From Verrucomicrobiota bacterium (GTDB taxonomy: Bacteria > Verrucomicrobiota > Verrucomicrobiia > Methylacidiphilales > Verrucolacustridaceae): 10,525 bases of DNA. Under the pieces are notes generated by a model. That model saw only the letters and a list, made by a program, of their open reading frames with translations. It had not been told where the DNA came from and searched no databases. Each line of letters starts with the position of its first letter. Position 1 is the first letter of the stretch. Both the position numbers and the translations under genes were made by a program. Location: contig RHAF01000041.1 of the NCBI GenBank assembly GCA_010028775.1, positions 1 through 10,525 of the forward strand, read 5' to 3'. Shown here one piece after another: positions 6,824 through 10,525 of the stretch.

Positions 6824-8281
6824 ATGGCGCTCCTCCAAAAACTTCTGCGAACCAAACCGATCGACCACCTGCAACACGAGGCCAAACAGGAAACCGGCTT
6901 CGTCAAGGCCCTCGGCCCATGGCAACTCACCTTTCTCGGCATCGGGGCCATCATCGGCACCGGCATCTTTGTCCTGACCGGCACCACCGCGGCGCAGCAC
7001 ACGGGCCCCGCCCTGGTCCTTTCCTTCACCATCTCGGGAGTGGGCTGTCTTTTTGCCGGACTGTGTTACGCCGAGTATGCCGCCATGATCCCCACCGCCG
7101 GAAGCGCCTATACCTACGCCTACGCGACCTTGGGCGAGTTTTTTGCCTGGATCATCGGATGGGACCTTATCCTCGAGTATCTCTTCGCCTCCGCCACGGT
7201 CGCCGTCGGATGGTCGGGCTACGCCGTGAAGTTTCTGCAAAACTTCGGGGTGCAGATTCCCCCCGCATTGTGTTCCTCTCCTCTTGTCTTCCAGCACGGC
7301 GTCTGGAGCCATAGCGGCGCCCTCTTCAACCTACCGGCGGTTCTTGTCTGCCTGGCTGTCACTATTCTGTTGGTCCTCGGCATCCGCGAATCCTCCAACT
7401 TCAATAACATCATCGTCATCATCAAGCTTGCGGTCATCGTCCTCTTCATCCTTTGCGGTTCCGCCTACATCAACACCCACAACTGGGTCCCCTTCATTCC
7501 CGAGAACACCGGCCGCTTCGGCGAGTATGGTTGGAGCGGGATCATGACCGGGGCCGGTGTCATCTTTTTCGCCTACATCGGCTTTGATGCCGTCTCCACC
7601 GCGGCCCAAGAAGCGCGCAACCCGCAGCGGGACATGCCCAGGGGAATCCTTGGCTCCCTTTTGATCTGCACCATCCTCTACATCCTGGTCTCCTTGGTCC
7701 TCACGGGAATCGTCCCCTTCAAGGAGCTGGCGGTTCCCGCTCCCGTGGCCCTGGCCATTGACCGTGCTGGCGAAGGGTTGCGTTGGCTAGGCCCCTTGGT
7801 TCAGCTGGGAGCCATCGCCGGTCTCAGCTCCGTCGTGCTGGTCATGATGATGGGCCAACCCCGGATCTTTTTCTCCATGGCCAAGGACGGGCTTTTGCCC
7901 CAAAGCTTCGCCCGGCTTCATCCCAAATTCGGAACCCCCCACGTCACCACCATCCTAACCGGCCTCTTTGCCTCCGTGATGGCGGGGCTGTTGCCCATCG
8001 GCATTCTCGGCGAACTGGTCTCCATCGGGACGCTCCTGGCCTTCACTATCGTCTGCATCAGCATTCTCGTCCTGCGTAAAACGCGGCCGGAGGTTGATCG
8101 CCCCTTCCGCTGCCCCGGGCTCCCATGGGTCCCACTCGCCGGAGCCTTGGTCTGCCTCGCCCAAATGGTCGCCCTACCCTTCGATACCTGGTTGCGTTTG
8201 CTCATTTGGCTGGCCATCGGCCTGGCCGTTTACTTTTTTTACGGCCTGCATCATAGCCGTCTGAGCGCCAGGCAAAGCTGA
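6824..8281 (+). CDS. APC superfamily amino acid permease (CAT type)
   Basis: 485-residue integral membrane transporter of the amino acid-polyamine-organocation superfamily, probably proton-coupled amino acid uptake across the inner membrane. Seen: about twelve hydrophobic segments, the first at about 32-52 carrying GIGAIIGTGIFVLTG, the unwound TM1 substrate-binding motif of the cationic amino acid transporter group; TM3-region YAEYAAMIPTAGSAYTYAY at 82-100; TM6-region FFAYIGFDAVSTAAQEARNPQRDMP at about 248-272; RIFFSMAKDGLLP at 347-359; and a C-terminal FRCPGLPWVPLAG segment at 428-440, followed by two final membrane spans. Length and layout fit bacterial CAT-like permeases such as B. subtilis YhdG/YfnA. 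The substrate cannot be read from sequence. The start is an ATG preceded closely by AGGG. No amino-acid metabolism gene is adjacent. It is divergent from hrpB and convergent with the zinc-ribbon gene. Confidence 0.93.
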   Translation: MALLQKLLRTKPIDHLQHEAKQETGFVKALGPWQLTFLGIGAIIGTGIFVLTGTTAAQHTGPALVLSFTISGVGCLFAGLCYAEYAAMIPTAGSAYTYAYATLGEFFAWIIGWDLILEYLFASATVAVGWSGYAVKFLQNFGVQIPPALCSSPLVFQHGVWSHSGALFNLPAVLVCLAVTILLVLGIRESSNFNNIIVIIKLAVIVLFILCGSAYINTHNWVPFIPENTGRFGEYGWSGIMTGAGVIFFAYIGFDAVSTAAQEARNPQRDMPRGILGSLLICTILYILVSLVLTGIVPFKELAVPAPVALAIDRAGEGLRWLGPLVQLGAIAGLSSVVLVMMMGQPRIFFSMAKDGLLPQSFARLHPKFGTPHVTTILTGLFASVMAGLLPIGILGELVSIGTLLAFTIVCISILVLRKTRPEVDRPFRCPGLPWVPLAGALVCLAQMVALPFDTWLRLLIWLAIGLAVYFFYGLHHSRLSARQS

Positions 8282-8302
8282 AGGCTGACCCAGTTGCTTT
8301 GC
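8272..8302. terminator. inverted repeat between convergent genes (possible bidirectional terminator)
   Basis: GCAAAGC (8272-8278) and GCTTTGC (8296-8302) are perfect 7-bp inverted repeats with a 17-base spacer. Inner CTG/CAG pairing could shorten the loop. The structure spans the permease stop and ends just before the stop of the zinc-ribbon gene, which is where a shared terminator would sit. No long T-run follows on either strand, so it is a candidate only. Confidence 0.35.
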
Positions 8303-8304
8303 TG

Positions 8305-9024
8305 TTAGTTGACCGGCCAAAAAATCAACCGACCGCAGTTCTCGCAGGTGGCATCCGTCTTTCCACCCTTGGCCGCCAAAGTTGAACCTTGGGTCAGCTT
8401 CATGTGACATCCGCCGCAGTTGGTCCCGTGAACGACCGGCACGATCGCGGAGTCTTTTTTGTTGGCCAAAATCCGCCGATACTTGGCCAAGAGGCCTGAT
8501 TCCACCCCGGCGGCCAAAGTCTCAATCTCCTGCAATAGTTCCGCCAACCTTGTCTCCAACTCGGTCTTCTTTTTCTTGAGATCACCCTCTTTGGCCGTCA
8601 AATCCGCCTCCTTCACCTTGGCCGCCTCCGCCTCGACCGCCGCCTCCTTGCGGGCCTTTTCTCCCCGGTCCATCAACTCAAGCTCCCGATCCTCAATCTC
8701 CTGCACCTCCTTTTCCTCCCGCTGGATCTCGGCCCCAAGGGCGGCGAATTCGTCGTTTTTGCGGGTCTCAAACTGTTGCACCTTGTAGCGGGCGGCCTTG
8801 GCCCGGTGGGCCTCCGCCTCCAGTTCGAGCTTCTTTCTCTCCACCTCGGCGTTCTGCGCCTCCAACCGCTTCTTCTCGGCCGAGGCCCGAACCTCCACCC
8901 TTCTGTTTTCCAAAGCTTTCAGCTCGGTCGGCCAGGCCGCCAATTCCCGTTCCAATCGCATTTTTTTCTGCTCCCGCTCCTGCAGGACCAGCAATTTTTC
9001 CAGCTCAGGCGCCACCCCGCTCAT
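8305..9024 (-). CDS. coiled-coil C4-type zinc ribbon protein (CdsZ/FlgZ-like)
   Basis: 239 residues. Residues about 5-190 are a long, highly charged Glu/Lys/Arg/Ala-rich antiparallel coiled coil. The C-terminus is a zinc ribbon with C203 and C206 (CGGC) and C227 and C230 (CENC), closing with GRLIFWPVN as in the zf-RING_7 (C4 zinc ribbon) family. No signal peptide or membrane segment is present, so it is cytoplasmic. Family members include H. pylori HP0958/FlgZ, which acts with sigma-54 and flagellar export, and chlamydial CT398/CdsZ, linked to sigma-54 and type III secretion. Whether this protein shares such a role is unknown; nothing in the window is a flagellar or secretion gene. Its ATG overlaps the ribE stop as ATGA, which indicates translational coupling, and a purine-rich GGGGAAAG lies just upstream. 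It is the last gene of the riboflavin unit seen here. Confidence 0.88.
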   Translation of the reverse strand: MSGVAPELEKLLVLQEREQKKMRLERELAAWPTELKALENRRVEVRASAEKKRLEAQNAEVERKKLELEAEAHRAKAARYKVQQFETRKNDEFAALGAEIQREEKEVQEIEDRELELMDRGEKARKEAAVEAEAAKVKEADLTAKEGDLKKKKTELETRLAELLQEIETLAAGVESGLLAKYRRILANKKDSAIVPVVHGTNCGGCHMKLTQGSTLAAKGGKTDATCENCGRLIFWPVN

Positions 9025-9614
9025 TTCTTTCCCCGTGTCATCTTCTCAACATACTTGGCCAGCAGATCGCACTCCAGATTCACTTTATCCCCCTCTTGGC
9101 GTTCCTTGAGGGTCGTCACCTCGTGGGTATGCGGAATGATCCAGACATTGAACTTTCGGCCTTTCACCTTCCCGATGGTCAGACTGATCCCATCAATGGC
9201 CACGCAACCTTTGGGCACCAGATACCGCTCCAGCCCGGCCGGAACCCCAACCTCAAGCTCCCAATCCTCGCCCGATCGGGCCCAACGGAGGACCTCCGCC
9301 GTTCCGTCGATATGCCCGGTGACAAAATGGCCCCCCACCTTTCCATCCCCCCGGAGGGAGCCTTCAAGATTCACGCGCCCTCCCGGTTGGATTGTCCTGA
9401 GATTCGTTTTCTCCCGGGTCTCATCCAATAGGTCGAAAACAAGTTGCTTGCCGGCCGCCTCCGTCACCGTCAGACAGCATCCGTTAACCGCCACACTGTC
9501 CCCGGGCTTCGTGCCCGAAGCAAGGGCACCCGCATCCACCGCCATGCTCCAGCCCTGGCCCCGGCGTGTCACGGCCCTGACCAAACCGGCTTCCTCAACA
9601 ATTCCCGTGAACAT
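9021..9614 (-). CDS. ribE: riboflavin synthase (alpha chain)
   Basis: 197-residue riboflavin synthase, which converts two 6,7-dimethyl-8-ribityllumazine molecules into riboflavin and a pyrimidinedione. Seen: the canonical start MFTGIVEEAG and two tandem lumazine-binding barrels. The first has DSVAVNGCCLTV at 39-50 and VNLEGSL at 81-87. The second has GGHFVTGHIDG at 94-104, VAIDGISLTI at 138-147, PHTHEVTTL at 161-169 and VNLECD at 178-183. The frame stays open 40 codons further upstream into the end of ribD, but that leader is not conserved-looking and the MFTGIV start is diagnostic. Four bases separate it from the ribD stop, and its own stop overlaps the start of the zinc-ribbon gene. The symbol follows B. 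subtilis; the E. coli gene is also called ribC. Confidence 0.96.
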   Translation of the reverse strand: MFTGIVEEAGLVRAVTRRGQGWSMAVDAGALASGTKPGDSVAVNGCCLTVTEAAGKQLVFDLLDETREKTNLRTIQPGGRVNLEGSLRGDGKVGGHFVTGHIDGTAEVLRWARSGEDWELEVGVPAGLERYLVPKGCVAIDGISLTIGKVKGRKFNVWIIPHTHEVTTLKERQEGDKVNLECDLLAKYVEKMTRGKK

Positions 9615-9618
9615 ACTC

Positions 9619-10525
9619 TTACTTCGCCCGTCCCAGCTTACCACGCAAGCACAGGTCTTGGCCCGCGCGGAAGGAAAGGGTTTCCCTCCACCCCCAATCC
9701 GTCCAACTGGATACCCTGGGAAGCCCATTGACATTCCGCCCGACGAATACGGGAGCCAGATAAATCACCCCTTCGTTGACTTTTCCTGCCTGAATCAACC
9801 CCTCAGCCACCTCCGCGCCGCCTTCCACTAAAAGACGGGAAACCCCCTTGCGGTGGAGATCCCGCAGAACAACGGGCCACTTTTTCTTGCGATACACCAA
9901 AGTCCTCTCTTTATGCCGGTCCCGGAAAAGATTCGCCCCCTTCGGCAACCTTCCCGACCTTGTCACCACCACCCTCCAAGGCTGTATTTCATCGGCACTT
10001 CGCCATTTTGCAGAATCTCGGAATGTCTTTCGCAAGGTGAGCCGCGGGTTGTCTTGGCGCACCGTTTCAGCGCCCACCAAAATGGCATCGCACCCGGCCC
10101 GTAGCCTCTGCACCTCCCCCCGGGCTTGCATTCCCGTCACCCATTTTCTTCCCGGCAACACCAAACACCCATCCATCGTCACCGCGAGTTTCAAGATGAC
10201 CCAGGGCTCTCTCTTTGTCGCCCAGTGCCGGTAATCTTCATTGATCTGATCACACTCTTTTTCTAGTACCCCTCTCGTAATCCGAACTCCTGCCCGCTGG
10301 AAGATTCGCTCCGCTTTCCCCTTGTTTCTTGGGTCCACATCCCTTGATCCATAAATCACCCTTCCCACACCAGCCTCGATGATTGCCTTGGTGCAGGGTG
10401 GCGTTCTCCCATGGGTCGAGCATGGTTCCAAAGTCACAAAGAGATCCGCACCTTTGGCTCGAGACCCCGCCTTACTCAACGCCTCCACCTCGGCATGGGG
10501 TTCCCCGGCTCTCCGATGAAACCCC
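9619..10525 (-). CDS. ribD: bifunctional RibD deaminase/reductase (5' end beyond window)
   Basis: RibD catalyses the second and third steps from GTP to riboflavin: deamination of the diaminopyrimidine, then NADPH-dependent reduction of the ribosyl side chain. The visible part is 301 residues; the family is about 350-370, so some 40-50 N-terminal residues lie outside. Seen: the deaminase zinc site HAE at visible residues 10-12, with C35 and C44 in EPCSTHGRTPPC; the DPRN element after it; then the reductase domain with LKLAVTMDG, AILVGAETVRQDNPRLTLR, LLVEGGAEVAEGLI and IYLAPVFVG. Both domains look intact. The GTG at 10486-10488 is an internal Val codon, not the start, because the HAE motif lies just upstream of it. 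It leads ribE by four bases in the same transcription unit. Any FMN riboswitch would lie outside the window. Confidence 0.96.
   Translation of the reverse strand, partial: GFHRRAGEPHAEVEALSKAGSRAKGADLFVTLEPCSTHGRTPPCTKAIIEAGVGRVIYGSRDVDPRNKGKAERIFQRAGVRITRGVLEKECDQINEDYRHWATKREPWVILKLAVTMDGCLVLPGRKWVTGMQARGEVQRLRAGCDAILVGAETVRQDNPRLTLRKTFRDSAKWRSADEIQPWRVVVTRSGRLPKGANLFRDRHKERTLVYRKKKWPVVLRDLHRKGVSRLLVEGGAEVAEGLIQAGKVNEGVIYLAPVFVGRNVNGLPRVSSWTDWGWRETLSFRAGQDLCLRGKLGRAK

Noticed and set aside
9615..9734. N-terminal extension of riboflavin synthase
   Set aside because: The extension overlaps the end of ribD, and the conserved MFTGIV start is at 9614.
8776..9831. 351-codon plus-strand open frame across the zinc-ribbon, ribE and ribD genes
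   Set aside because: Antisense to three confidently identified genes, low-complexity Ser/Pro/Arg composition and no domain.

Overview
The window is GC-rich (roughly 60% by eye) and almost fully coding. It holds seven genes that switch strand four times, with no intergenic gap above about 100 bp. Gene content points to the Verrucomicrobiota/PVC group. The clues are a TIGR03790-type exported protein (a family tied, as I recall, to genomes carrying exosortase), a coiled-coil C4 zinc-ribbon protein resembling chlamydial CdsZ, and a RecN with an Ala-Ser-Ser-Gly-Glu signature. The phylum call is an inference. Few genes have a clear Shine-Dalgarno sequence. Composition is even throughout, and I see no sign of recent transfer, prophage, insertion sequence, CRISPR, tRNA or rRNA.

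Layout: (1) 1-1401, minus strand: recN, with its 3' end outside the window. (2) 1509-4177, plus strand: a PhnP-like metallo-beta-lactamase-fold hydrolase, then a secreted TIGR03790 protein with TPR-like helices and an Ala/Pro-rich tail; the two are 38 bp apart and probably co-transcribed. (3) 4186-6723, minus strand: the HrpB helicase, convergent with the previous gene across 8 bp. (4) 6824-8281, plus strand: a cationic-amino-acid-transporter-type APC permease, divergent from hrpB across 100 bp. (5) 8305-10525, minus strand: a tight riboflavin unit transcribed ribD (5' end outside the window), ribE, zinc-ribbon protein, with gaps of 4 bp and then a 4-bp ATGA overlap.

Most genes are conserved housekeeping functions: DNA repair, an RNA helicase, amino acid uptake and riboflavin synthesis. 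The least understood are the TIGR03790 protein and the zinc-ribbon protein coupled to ribE. No dedicated new multi-gene system is evident. The observations most worth testing are: a possible relation of the TIGR03790 core to the caspase/gingipain (C25) fold with the catalytic pair replaced; two in-frame A-AAA-AAG slippery heptamers followed by potential stems, in recN and in the TIGR03790 gene; and the translational coupling of the zinc-ribbon gene to ribE.
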